This document shows, piece by piece, positions 44,168-53,865 of a stretch of DNA of 64,000 bases. Made by a program: the position numbers and the translations under genes. This stretch comes from Flavobacterium sandaracinum (GTDB lineage Bacteria > Bacteroidota > Bacteroidia > Flavobacteriales > Flavobacteriaceae): contig NZ_SMFN01000007.1 of assembly GCF_004349135.1 (NCBI RefSeq), forward strand, positions 30,694-94,693, read 5' to 3'. Numbering within the stretch: position 1 is the stretch's first letter; each line of letters opens with the position of its first letter. The notes below the pieces were generated by a model. It worked only from the letters and a program-made list of their open reading frames with translations. It was not told the DNA's origin and did no database searches.

Positions 44168-44435
44168 TCTCGATACACCCCGCTAAAAAGCGGGCCACTC
44201 GAACTGACGCACTCTCGATACACCCCGCAAAAAAAGCGGGCCACTCGAACTGACGCACTCTCGATACACCCCGCAAAAAAAGCGGGCCACTCGAACTGAC
44301 GCACTCTCGATACACCCCGCAAAAAAGCGGGCCACTCGAACTGACGCACTCTCTATACACCCCGCAAAAAAGCAGGCCACTCGAACTGACGCACTCTCGA
44401 TACACCCCGCTAAAAAAGCGGGCCATTAGAAGTGA
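44168..44435. repeat. Six tandem 45-46-bp hairpin repeats
   Basis: Six units, beginning at about 44171, 44216, 44262, 44308, 44353 and 44398. Each contains CGATACACCCCGC, an A-run, then GCGGGCCACTCGAACTGACG, so that CCCGC(T) pairs with (A)GCGGG around the A-run. Differences are single-base (one unit has CTATA and GCAGG). The array fills the pglE-pglF gap. Antisense reading frames through it are repetitive artefacts. Confidence 0.9.
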
Positions 44436-44475
44436 TGAGCTTAAAATACACCCGTTTTAAAAAAATTACGTAAAA

Positions 44476-44567
44476 TATGTTCTAAAACATACGCTACAGG
44501 TATTTTAATCGTTAAGATATAAAAAAAAACAGTTGCGTACGTGCAACTATTTTATTTCCTATATTTG
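44476..44567 (+). promoter_or_regulatory. Promoter region of pglF with two inverted repeats
   Basis: TATATTTG at 44560-44567 is the -7 box. Upstream lie GTTGC-GTACGT-GCAAC (44532-44547), overlapping the expected -33 area, and TATGTT-CTAA-AACATA (44476-44491). Both look like operator-type dyads. A GTG at 44541 is upstream of the -7 box and so cannot be the pglF start. Confidence 0.5.
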
Positions 44568-44684
44568 ATTTTTATTTTTCAAAAAAAAACATCACTTAAA
44601 ATAAGTCCAATTAAATTGAGTACTCCTATAAATAAAAAAGTATCCCAGTTCATTTCTGAAATTACGACAACGTTAAATCGTAGA

Positions 44685-46583
44685 ATGAAGTTGCACAATC
44701 TAGGCTATTTACCGCGATGGATTATCGTCAGTATTGATATGCTGGTTTTAATGTTTTGTTTTTTTGCTACCTACATGATATTTAGAGGAATCGGTATGGA
44801 TTATATCGGCACCTCTCACAATATTACTTTCATTAGTTCTTTTTTTGGGCTTAATTTGTTTTTCTTTTGGTTATTCAGAACTTATTCTGGAATCATTCGG
44901 CACTCTTCTAATATTGATGCAGTCAAATTGCTGTTTTCTCAACTCTCTGTTTTGGTTTTGTTTCTCCTTTTTAACTTTATCAGTCAGATTTTTTTCAAAC
45001 AAAAGCCTTTTTTAAACACCGCTTTATTTATCAATATCGTACTTTCTTTTTGTGCTTTGTTTTTGTATCGCGTGGTAGTGAAGCAAACCTTTGAACTGTA
45101 CTTCTCCGAAAAAAGCAATGCTAAATTAATGCGCACGGTTATTTATGGTACGGATGCCAATGCGATATCAGTGGCTAACGCCTTAAAGTTTGAAACTCCA
45201 ACGCGATTTAAAATTGTTGGGTTCGTAGACAAGAACAATCAAAATGCTTCCAAGCGGATGTTGGATTTGCCTATTTTAGTGCAAAAGAAAAAGCTTCCGG
45301 CACTAATGCGTTCCATTGGTGCAGAAAGTGTTATTATTGCAGACAAAGGTCTGTCAAGAGAGGAGCAAATAATTATAGTAGATCAATGCTTGGAATACAA
45401 TTTCAAAGTGTTTACGGTGCCCTTAATTTCGGATTGGGAAAACCAAAAAGAGATTTCCCAGAAAGTGAAGACCATACAAATTGAAGATCTTCTGGAGCGA
45501 AAACCAATTGTGCTGGACAGCAAAGGAATTTCCAAACAATTGAAGGATAAGGTAATTTTGATTACGGGCGCAGCCGGTTCAATAGGAAGCGAAATCGTTA
45601 GGCAAGTTTTGGTTTTTAATCCAAAAAAAATTATTATGTTGGATCAGGCGGAGACACCGCTCCATCACTTGCAATTAGAAACAGAAAGTATCAGTACTAC
45701 GGCAAAAATACGAACCGTCATCGGCGATATTCGAAATACCGAGGCAATGGATATGGTCTTTAAAACCTACCAACCCCAAGTGGTCTTTCATGCTGCTGCC
45801 TACAAGCACGTGCCGCTGATGGAAGAAAATCCATGTCAAGCTATTTTTACAAACATAAAAGGAACCAAAAATCTCGCCGATTTAGCTTGCTTGTACAACG
45901 TGAAAAAATTCGTAATGGTCTCCACAGACAAAGCGGTAAATCCCAGTAATGTTATGGGAGCCAGTAAAAGAATTGCTGAAAAGTATGTGCAGTCGTTGCA
46001 ACTTCGAGATCAAAAAGAGAAAGGAACGGGTGCCACTAAATTCATTACCACCCGCTTTGGGAACGTATTAGGATCTAACGGCTCGGTAGTTCCTTTGTTT
46101 ACCAAACAAATTGCCGAAGGTGGACCACTAACCATTACCCACAAAGACATCATTCGTTATTTTATGACCATTCCCGAAGCTTGCCAATTAGTGCTGGAAG
46201 CGGGAGCAATGGGAAATGGAGGCGAAATATACATTTTTGACATGGGGAAACCGGTCAAAATTATTGATTTGGCTCGAAAGATGATTAAGTTAGCAGGATT
46301 TATTCCAGAGCGAGACATTAAGATTGAGATTGTAGGATTGCGACCGGGAGAAAAACTCTATGAAGAATTACTCAATGACACGTCCAAGTCCATCCCCACA
46401 CACCATGCTAAAATCATGATAGCACAAGAGATTCAAGAAGAGTTTGAAGCATTACATGCCGATATCAATGAGTTGATCAGTCTGTCTAATTTGTTTGCTA
46501 ACGAAGCTATAGTGGCTCAGATGAAAAAAATAGTGCCAGAGTTCAAAAGTATGAATTCGACGTACGAGCTGTTAGATAAATAA
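44685..46583 (+). CDS. pglF: Membrane UDP-GlcNAc 4,6-dehydratase, PglF/WbpM type
   Basis: 632 residues from the ATG at 44685 (MKLHNLGYLPRWIIVSID). Four N-terminal membrane helices, a CoA-binding-like Rossmann segment (RTVIYGTDANAISVANAL, KIVGFVDKNNQN), then the SDR domain: VILITGAAGSIGSEIVRQVL, HAAAYKHVPLMEENP, STDKAVNPSNVMGASKRIAE (Met in place of the usual Tyr, normal here) and TRFGNVLGSNGSVVPLF. It makes UDP-4-keto-6-deoxy-GlcNAc for PglE and PglD, giving the bacillosamine precursor. Longer reading from a GTG at 44541 is rejected because the promoter lies downstream of it. Confidence 0.92.
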   Translation: MKLHNLGYLPRWIIVSIDMLVLMFCFFATYMIFRGIGMDYIGTSHNITFISSFFGLNLFFFWLFRTYSGIIRHSSNIDAVKLLFSQLSVLVLFLLFNFISQIFFKQKPFLNTALFINIVLSFCALFLYRVVVKQTFELYFSEKSNAKLMRTVIYGTDANAISVANALKFETPTRFKIVGFVDKNNQNASKRMLDLPILVQKKKLPALMRSIGAESVIIADKGLSREEQIIIVDQCLEYNFKVFTVPLISDWENQKEISQKVKTIQIEDLLERKPIVLDSKGISKQLKDKVILITGAAGSIGSEIVRQVLVFNPKKIIMLDQAETPLHHLQLETESISTTAKIRTVIGDIRNTEAMDMVFKTYQPQVVFHAAAYKHVPLMEENPCQAIFTNIKGTKNLADLACLYNVKKFVMVSTDKAVNPSNVMGASKRIAEKYVQSLQLRDQKEKGTGATKFITTRFGNVLGSNGSVVPLFTKQIAEGGPLTITHKDIIRYFMTIPEACQLVLEAGAMGNGGEIYIFDMGKPVKIIDLARKMIKLAGFIPERDIKIEIVGLRPGEKLYEELLNDTSKSIPTHHAKIMIAQEIQEEFEALHADINELISLSNLFANEAIVAQMKKIVPEFKSMNSTYELLDK

Positions 46584-46895
46584 CAACCGGCAGTACAATC
46601 AATGCAATAGTATTGATTATTCGCCATATTTAACTCTTTTGTTTTATTCCTGTTTTTTAGTCTATTCAAGGAGGGTTTAATTTTATTTTGGAACTAAACT
46701 AAATAGCTTTTGTCAAAAAATGTTAAAGATAGAAGTGTTATACGGTCTCTTGTTTTATGCAACCAAAGCCCTTTTTACAGGATGTTTTCCATTGGATTTT
46801 ATGATGAAAGCCAGTCTCGAGTAGGGTTTACTCCCGAAAGTTTTATGATACTATAATAATAATGCCTATATTTGCGCCCTTTTTAAATATATTAT
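46584..46895 (+). promoter_or_regulatory. Gap with promoter before the second wza gene
   Basis: No gene in these 312 bases. AATCAAT (46597-46603) and ATTGATT (46612-46618) make a weak hairpin after pglF. TATATTTG at 46867-46874, followed by CGCC as at 17049, is the -7 box 21 bases before the ATG. Confidence 0.55.
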
Positions 46896-47690
46896 ATGAA
46901 ATACTTTTCCTTATTAAAAAAATCAATTCCCTTTTTGGTTTTAGTGTTGTTGGCCTCTTGTGCGTCCAAAAAAGACATGATTTATTACCAAGATATTGAT
47001 GCCTTAGCAGGACAGGAAAAATCAAATTCGTATGAAATTAAAATACAACCCGATGACTTATTGTCTATAATCGTCTCAGCGGAAGATCCTGAGATTGCTT
47101 TGCCCTTCAACATGATGTCAGTAAGTGTGCAAAGTGCGCAAAAACTGGATATGGCCAATGGACAGCCTACAATGCAACTGTATTTAGTAGATGCAACTGG
47201 GAATATTGATTTCCCGGTATTAGGAAAATTGAAAGTGAGCGGATTGAGTCGCACAGAAGTACTAAATGTGTTGAAGGAGAAGATTGCTAATTACATAAAA
47301 AATCCCATTATTATTTTGCGTATTGCTAATTTCAAAGTTTCAGTACAAGGAGAAGTTACAGCGCCCGGGACTTTTGCTGTTGCTTCTGAAAGAATCACGT
47401 TGATTGAAGCCTTAACTATGGCCAAAGATTTGACGGTGTATGGAAAAAGAAAGAACATTTTAATTATTCGAGAAATTGATGGGGTCAAATCCTATAATAG
47501 AGTGGATATCACTAATTCAGATTTTATGAATACGCCCTTTTATTATTTGGCACAAAATGATGTGGTCTATGTGGAGCCCAACCAAAACAAAATAAACGGA
47601 TCGGCAGTGGGACCGAGTACGGGGTTGATATTTTCAGTCATGTCCATCTTGATTGCCTTAACCACATTAATTATTACTTCTTCAAAATAA
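46896..47690 (+). CDS. wza: Polysaccharide export outer-membrane lipoprotein (Wza family), copy 2
   Basis: 264 residues. Lipoprotein signal ending LVLLASC with lipidated Cys22, then the Poly_export domain (YEIKIQPDDLLSIIVSAEDPE, GNIDFPVLGKLKVSGLSRTEV) and a SLBB domain (FKVSVQGEVTAPGTFAVASERITLIEALTMAKDLTVYGKR). The C-terminus ends in one hydrophobic helix (GLIFSVMSILIALTTLIITSS), as in copy 1 at 7933, with which it shares architecture but has clearly diverged. Own promoter, 9 bases before its wzc partner. Confidence 0.93.
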   Translation: MKYFSLLKKSIPFLVLVLLASCASKKDMIYYQDIDALAGQEKSNSYEIKIQPDDLLSIIVSAEDPEIALPFNMMSVSVQSAQKLDMANGQPTMQLYLVDATGNIDFPVLGKLKVSGLSRTEVLNVLKEKIANYIKNPIIILRIANFKVSVQGEVTAPGTFAVASERITLIEALTMAKDLTVYGKRKNILIIREIDGVKSYNRVDITNSDFMNTPFYYLAQNDVVYVEPNQNKINGSAVGPSTGLIFSVMSILIALTTLIITSSK

Positions 47691-47699
47691 AACAGTTGC

Positions 47700-50060
47700 A
47701 TGGAAAATGATATGTTAAATGAAAATGCAGAACAGGATTTTCAAATAAGGGCTGTAATAGATCAGTACGCATCCCATTGGAAATGGTTTGTAATAGGGGT
47801 TCTTATCAGTTTGTTTGGTGCTTACGTCTATTTAAGGTACACTGTACCGCAATACCGTGCGGCGACGACGATATTAGTAAAGGATGAAAAGAAAGGCGGA
47901 CTGTCCTCAGAATTATCTGCATTTGCTGATATGGGAATTGGTGGTGGAAAAAGCAACCTTGACAATGAAATAGAAATACTCAAATCCAGAACTTTGGTAG
48001 AAAGTACCGTTCGGAAAATGAATTTGAATATCGCCTTTGTGGTGGAAGGTAAAGTGCTAAGTACCAATTTATATAAAAATGCGCCCATTTTAATCAATTA
48101 TCTGGAACAGAAGTCTGATTTTTATAATAAAAGCAGGTCTTATCAATTTTTGGCGTTGTCCGAATCTACTTTTCAGTTTGAAGACTTGTTGGGTCAAGGG
48201 AACGTGTTGGAAGGAAGTAAAAAAGTTTTTCGCTATGGAGAACCGGTGAAAACAAAGTATGGTACGCTAGTGTTAAATAAATCGTTAGTAAACCCAACGC
48301 CCTACAGTGAGGATGTAAAGCCAATCAACATTGTAATCAGTCCGCTAGAAAAGGTAGCGGAGAGTTACAGAGCCCGCTTGCTTGTGTCCCCATTAAGCAA
48401 AACCAGCAGTGTTGTCGAACTTTCTCTCGTAGATCCTGTGCTGCAAAAAGCGGAAGATTTTTTAGATAATCTAGTTCAAAACTACAATGAGGATGCTGCC
48501 GCTGATAAAAATTTTATTTCTGAAAATACCTCTAAGTTTATAGCCAATAGATTAGCCTTGATCACTGACGAATTGGACGGTGTAGAGCAAAATGTTCAGA
48601 ATTTTAAAAATGCAAATCAAGTAACGGACATTGAAACGGAGGCGGGACTTTTTATTACGGGGTCTAATGAATACGATAAAAAAGGCATAGAGGCAGATAT
48701 TCAGTTGAATGTTATTTCGTCTATGGTCGATTTTATTAAAAAAAGCAAGCCGTCTGATTTATTACCTACCAATATTGTAAGCGGGGAAGCCACTGAATTA
48801 ATAGGATCCTACAATCAATTGGTTTTAGACCGCAATAGAATTTTGAAATCGGCTACTGAGGTTAATCCTGCAGTGGTTAGACTGAATGAACAACTGGCGT
48901 CTTTAAAGTCAAATGTGGCATCAAGTTTGAGTCGCATGCAATCCAATTTGAGGATTCAAAAAAGAGATTTAAACAATCAGGAAGGACTTTTGAATCAAAA
49001 AATTGGTAAAATTCCGGTTCAGGAACGTCAGTTTAGGGTGATAGCCAGACAACAAAAGGTAAAAGAAGAACTTTATTTGTATTTATTACAAAAGAGAGAA
49101 GAAACGGCTATTGCAATGGCAGCTACAGAGTCAGTTGCCAGAGTAGTAGATGCTGCTAAAGGTTCCGATATTCCTGTTGCTCCTAAAAAAAATATTATTT
49201 ATTTGGGTGCCTTGCTGTTGGGTATTTTGATTCCATTTGGGGTGATTTATGTACTGGATTTGTTAGACACTAAAATAAAAAGCCGACTGGATTTAGAAGG
49301 GAAAACATTAATTCCTTTTATAGGAGATGTGCCAACCTCAGATACGCCCTCGGAAATCATCAAATCAGAAAGTCGAACGAGTTCTGCCGAGGCGTTGCGA
49401 ATTATAAGAACAAACCTAGAGTTTATGCTCAGCAAGGTTCCAGACGGTCAGGCTAAAACTATCTTTTTAACCTCTACTTTTCCCAAAGAAGGAAAAACGT
49501 TTGTTTCTGCTAATCTGGCTGCCACTTTTGCACTTTCTGGAAAAAAAGTTTTATTAATAGGAATGGACATCAGGAATCCTAGATTAGATGAATACCTGAG
49601 TTTGCCGGATCGCGGTGTTACTAATTATTTGTCTTCTAAAAATTTAGTTCTAGAGGATCTTATAGTAAAATATGATGGTTTTGAAGATTTTCATGTGCTA
49701 CCTGCTGGTGTAATTCCGCCTAATCCTGCGGAGTTATTGATGAATAAGAAAGTAGATACCCTTTTTGAAACGTTAAAAAATCAATACGACTATATCATTG
49801 TAGATACAGCTCCAGTGAGTTTAGTGACAGATACGCTCTTAATTGCTAAGCATGCAGATTGTTTTATTTATGTGGCTCGTGCCAATTTTTTAGAAAAGAG
49901 AATGCTGAATATTGCCAACACCTTATACAAAGAGCAAAAGTTGCCGAATATGTGTTTGCTGCTTAACGATACCGATTCTACAAAAGGATATGGATATGGG
50001 TATGGCTACGGCGTCAAGATTGAAAAAGAGACTTGGTATAAAAAAATATTTAAAATGTAA
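47700..50060 (+). CDS. wzc: Polysaccharide co-polymerase / BY-kinase (Wzc family), copy 2
   Basis: 786 residues. Wzz domain with first membrane helix near residues 27-45 (WKWFVIGVLISLFGAYVYL), coiled-coil periplasmic region, GNVR-like segment (KIPVQERQFRVIARQQKVKEELYLYLLQKREE), second helix (NIIYLGALLLGILIPFGVIYVLD), then the kinase domain: STFPKEGKTF Walker A with Lys599, VLLIGMDIRNPRL Walker A', YIIVDTAPVSLVTD Walker B. The tail is a short alternating Tyr-Gly run before EKETWYKKIFKM. More typical of Bacteroidetes Wzc than copy 1. A strong terminator follows at once. Confidence 0.94.
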   Translation: MENDMLNENAEQDFQIRAVIDQYASHWKWFVIGVLISLFGAYVYLRYTVPQYRAATTILVKDEKKGGLSSELSAFADMGIGGGKSNLDNEIEILKSRTLVESTVRKMNLNIAFVVEGKVLSTNLYKNAPILINYLEQKSDFYNKSRSYQFLALSESTFQFEDLLGQGNVLEGSKKVFRYGEPVKTKYGTLVLNKSLVNPTPYSEDVKPINIVISPLEKVAESYRARLLVSPLSKTSSVVELSLVDPVLQKAEDFLDNLVQNYNEDAAADKNFISENTSKFIANRLALITDELDGVEQNVQNFKNANQVTDIETEAGLFITGSNEYDKKGIEADIQLNVISSMVDFIKKSKPSDLLPTNIVSGEATELIGSYNQLVLDRNRILKSATEVNPAVVRLNEQLASLKSNVASSLSRMQSNLRIQKRDLNNQEGLLNQKIGKIPVQERQFRVIARQQKVKEELYLYLLQKREETAIAMAATESVARVVDAAKGSDIPVAPKKNIIYLGALLLGILIPFGVIYVLDLLDTKIKSRLDLEGKTLIPFIGDVPTSDTPSEIIKSESRTSSAEALRIIRTNLEFMLSKVPDGQAKTIFLTSTFPKEGKTFVSANLAATFALSGKKVLLIGMDIRNPRLDEYLSLPDRGVTNYLSSKNLVLEDLIVKYDGFEDFHVLPAGVIPPNPAELLMNKKVDTLFETLKNQYDYIIVDTAPVSLVTDTLLIAKHADCFIYVARANFLEKRMLNIANTLYKEQKLPNMCLLLNDTDSTKGYGYGYGYGVKIEKETWYKKIFKM

Positions 50061-50080
50061 TTTTCTACCGAACTACTTGT

Positions 50081-50124
50081 AAAAAGGTTTATAAAGAATT
50101 AATTTCTTTGTAAACCTTTTTTTT
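50081..50124 (+). terminator. Strong rho-independent terminator closing the + strand locus
   Basis: AAAAAGGTTTATAAAGAA pairs with TTCTTTGTAAACCTTTTT (18 bp with one G-U) and is followed by a T run. It lies 20 bases after the second wzc stop, so the repeat array downstream is probably not part of this operon. Confidence 0.9.
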
Positions 50125-50479
50125 ATTTTAAAGTGTTTTGTCTTTTATAGGTTGATTTAAGCCATGGTAGTATTTCAGATAAGTGAAACAAGTTATTCCT
50201 GCTAAAGTGGGATGCGGTATTTGGTGTTGAGTGAAGCACTTTTAAAAGAGAGTGTTTAGCAATTTGTCAAAAAGTAAGCTTGTTGGTGTTGTGAATTAAT
50301 AGTACAGTCCGTTTTGATCACTTATTTATTTTTTAGCCACTGATTCAAAGGAATCTCAGGGATTGATTCAGTTATTCTAATTCACTTTCTCTTTCATCTT
50401 GTGAAACATTGAAATTGGTAGTAAAAATTGGTTTGGTGCTGTCCTATTTAAGCTCTAAAAACTTGTTTGACTTTTAGGT
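50125..50479. other. Gene-free stretch before the repeat array
   Basis: 355 bases with no credible ORF, promoter box or repeat that I can see. AT-rich, unlike the array in not showing the 117-bp period. Confidence 0.5.
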
Positions 50480-53400
50480 TTCAGAAAAAATATTCCAAGA
50501 AAAGTTTCAAACAATTAAGAAATTAAGAAAAAGTTTAGTTGGTGTTTTGCGGGGAAATGAAGCAGTATAATTTTTAAAACTTATATGTTGAAAAATAGTA
50601 TTCCAAGAAAAGTTTCAAACAATTAAGGAATTAAGAAAAAGTTTAGTTCCTGTTCTACGAGGAAATGAGGCGTTATCAAGCATTAAACTTATATGACTTA
50701 TATGTTGAAAAATAGTAAACCAAGAAAAGTTTCAAACAATTATGAAATTAAGAAAAAGTTTAGTTGCTGTTTTACGGGGAAATGAAGCAGCACAATTTTT
50801 AAAAACTGATGTGACTTATATGTTGAAAAATAGTATTCCAAGAAAAGTTTCAAACAATTAAGAAATTAAGAAAAAGTTTAGTTGGTGTTTTGCGGGGAAA
50901 TGAAGCAGTACAATTTTTAAAACTTATATGACTTATATGTTGAAAAATAGTAAACCGAGAAAAGTTTCAAGCCAATGAGGAATTTTCAAAAAGTTTAGTT
51001 CCTGTTTTACGAGGAAATGAAGCGTTAATAAGCATTAAACTTATATGACTTATATGTTTAAAAAAAATATTCCAAGAAAAGTTTCAAACAATTAAGAAAT
51101 TAAGAAAAGGTTTAGTTGGTGTTTTGCGGGAAATGAGGCGTTATCAAGCATTAAACTTATATGACTTATATGTTGAAAAATAGTAAACCGAGAAAAGTTT
51201 CAAACCAATAAGGAATTAAGAAAAAGTTTAGTTCCTGTTCTACGAGGAAATGAAGCGTTATTAAGCATTAAACTTATATGACTTATATGTTGAAAAAAAA
51301 TATTCCATGAAAAGTTTTAAACAATTAAGAAATTAAGAAAAAGTTTGGTTCCTGTTCTACGAGGAAATGAAGCAGCACAATTTTTAAAACTGATGTGACT
51401 TATATGTTGAAAAATAGTATTCCAAGAAAAGTTTCAAACCAATAAGGAATTAAAAGAAAGTTTAGTTGGTGTTTTGCGGGGAAATGAAGCAGTACAATTT
51501 TTAAAAACTTATATAACTTATATATTGAAAAATAGTATTCCAAGAAAAGTTTCAAACAATTAAGAAATGAAGAAAAATTTTAGTTCCTGTTCTACGAGGA
51601 AATGAGGCGTTATCAAGCATTAAACTTATATGACTTATATGTTGAAAATAGTAAACCGAGAAAAGTTTCAAACCAGTAAGAAATTAAGAAAAAGTTTAGT
51701 TGGTGTTTTGCGGGGAAATGAAGCAGTACAATTTTTAAAACTTATATGACTTATATGTTGAAAAACAGTATGCCAAAAAGTTTCAAACAATTATGAAATT
51801 AAGAAAAAGTTTAGTTGGTGTTTTGCGGGGAAATGAAGCAGTACAATTTTAAAAACTTATATAACTTATATAACTTATATAACTTATATGTTGAAAAATA
51901 GTAAACCGAGAAAAGTTTCAAACAATTAAGGAATTAAGAAAAAGTTTAGTTGGTGTTTTGCGTGGAGATGAAGCAGTACAATTTTTAAAACTTATATGAC
52001 TTATATGTTGAAAAATAGTAAACCGAGAAAATTTTCAAACAATTAAGGAATTAAGAAAAAGTTTAGTTGCTGTTTTGCGGGGAAATGAAGCAGTATTAAG
52101 CATTAATAACTGATAAGACTTATATGTTGAAAAATAGTATTCCAAGAAAAGTTTCAAACAATTAAGGAATTAAGAAAAAGTTTAGTTGCTGTTTTGCGGG
52201 GAAATGAAGCAGTACAATTTTTAAAACTGATGTGACTTATATGTTTAAAAAAAATATTCCAAGAAAAGTTTCAAACAATTAAGGAATTAAAAGAAAGTTT
52301 AGTTGCTGTTTTACGGGAAAATGAAGCAGCACAATTTTAAAAACTTACATGACTTATATGTTGAAAAATAGTCAACCGAGAAAAGTTTCAAACAATTAAG
52401 AAATTAAGAAAAAGTTTAGTTGGTGTTTTGCGTGGAGATGAAGCAGTACAATTTTTAAAAACTGATGTGACTTATATGTTGAAAAATAGTCAACCGAGAA
52501 AAGTTTCAAACAATTAAGAAATGAAGAAAAAGTTTAGTTGCTGTTTTACTGGGAAATGAAGTAGCACAATTTTAAAAACTTATATGACTTATATGTTGAA
52601 AAATAGTAAACCGAGAAAAGTTTCAAACAATTAAGAAATTAAAAGAAAGTTTAGTTCCTGTCTACGAGGAAATGAAGTAGCACAATTTTAAAAACTTATA
52701 TAACTTATATGTTGAAAAATAGTAAACCGAGAAAAGTTTCAAACAATTAAGAAATTAAGAAAAAGTTTAGTTGGTGTTTTGCGGGGAAATGAAGCAGTAC
52801 AATTTTTAAAACTTATATAACTTATATAATTTATATAACTTATATGTTGAAAAATAGTCAACCGAGAAAAGTTTCAAACAATTAAGAAATTAAGAAAAAG
52901 TTTAGTTGGTGTTTTGCGTGGAGATGAAGCAGTACAATTTTTAAAAACTGATGTGACTTATATGTTGAAAAACAGTATTCCAAGAAAAGTTTCAAACAAT
53001 TAAGAAATTAAAAGAAAGTTTAGTTCCTGTTCTACGAGGAAATGAGGCGTTATCAAGCATTAAACTTATATGACTTATATGTTGAAAAATAGTCAACCGA
53101 GAAAAGTTTCAAACAATTAAGAAATTAAGAAAAAGTTTGGTTCCTGTTCTACGAGGAAATGAAGCAGCACAATTTTAAAAACTTATATAACTTATATGTT
53201 GAAAAACAGTATTCCAAGAAAAGTTTCAAACAATTAAGAAATTAAGAAAAAGTTTAGTTCCTGTTCTACGAGGAAATGAGGCGTTATCAAGCATTAAACT
53301 TATATGACTTATATGTTGAAAAATAGTATTCCAAGAAAAGTTTCAAACAATTAAGAAATGAAGAAAAATTTTAGTTCCTGTTCTACGAGGAAATGAAGCA

Positions 53401-53665
53401 GTACAATTTTTAAAACTTATATGACTTATATGTTGAAAAATAGTATTCCAAGAAAAGTTTCAAACCAATAAGGAATTAAGAAAAAGTTTAGTTCCTGTTC
53501 TACGAGGAAATTAAGCAGTATTAAGCATTAATAACTTATATGACTTATATGTTTAAAAAAAAATATTCCAAGAAACGTTTTAAAACCATTTCGGAATTAA
53601 GAAAAGGTTTAGTTCTTGTTTTAGAAGAAAATAATAACTCAGGATTGAAAATAAATAAAAAGTAA
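50480..53665 (+). repeat. About 27 tandem copies of a ~117-bp repeat
   Basis: Each unit reads roughly TTGAAAAATAGTATTCCAAG, AAAAGTTTCAAACAATTAAG, AAATTAAGAAAAAGTTTAGT, then a variable block and ACTTATATGACTTATATG. Three main block types alternate irregularly: GGTGTTTTGCGGGGAAATGA, CCTGTTCTACGAGGAAATGA and GCTGTTTTACGGGGAAATGA. The 9-base motif ACTTATATR is itself expanded in places (about 51855-51890 and 52810-52845). Units start near 50482, 50588, 50705, 50823 and so on to 53549. There are no unique spacers. Variation between types is largely synonymous in the frame LRKSLVxVLRGNEA. Lies between wzc and cpsB; function unknown. Confidence 0.93.
53540..53665 (+). CDS. Short ORF in the terminal repeat unit
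   Basis: 41 codons: begins MTYMFKKKYSKKRFKTISEL and ends GLKINKK, with RKGLVLVLEENNNS between. Strongly basic N-terminal half. It is the only unit in which the MTYM start and the LRKxLVxVL segment share one open frame; the upstream units carry two one-base shortenings (before TATTCC and before GAATTAAG) that split them. No Bacteroidetes -7 box is obvious in front. Not recognised as a known family. It may be the source gene of the array, a relic, or a chance ORF. Confidence 0.35.
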   Translation: MTYMFKKKYSKKRFKTISELRKGLVLVLEENNNSGLKINKK

Positions 53666-53865
53666 GGTGCGGCAACTAAGTAGTTGGACTTCTTTATTGC
53701 CGTACTATAAAAGGAGTGAAATACTATTTAACATAAAAACATGTAAGCTTAAACCTTAAATGACCTTATTATTGCTTAAGTTATCAGTCTTACACAAATG
53801 AAACTTCAATGACTTATATGGTAAAAAAAAATACGTCATTGTTTTATTCCTATTACTTACACGTG
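53666..53865. other. Gap between array and cpsB
   Basis: 200 bases. Near its right end, ATGACTTATATGGTAAAAAA at 53809 repeats the start of the array unit (MTYM-V-KK), so one more decayed unit start seems to lie just before and into the cpsB 3' end. Confidence 0.4.

Noticed and set aside
44049..44426. Three overlapping antisense frames with repeated GVYRECVSSSG-type segments
   Set aside because: Direct result of the 45-46-bp tandem units; the same repeat is read in different frames, and there is no promoter.
44541..44684. GTG start extending pglF by 48 residues
   Set aside because: The -7 box is downstream of this GTG and the extra residues do not look like the family N-terminus.
50480..53665. 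CRISPR array
   Set aside because: Units are contiguous 117-bp repeats with no unique spacers between short repeats, and there are no cas genes in the window.
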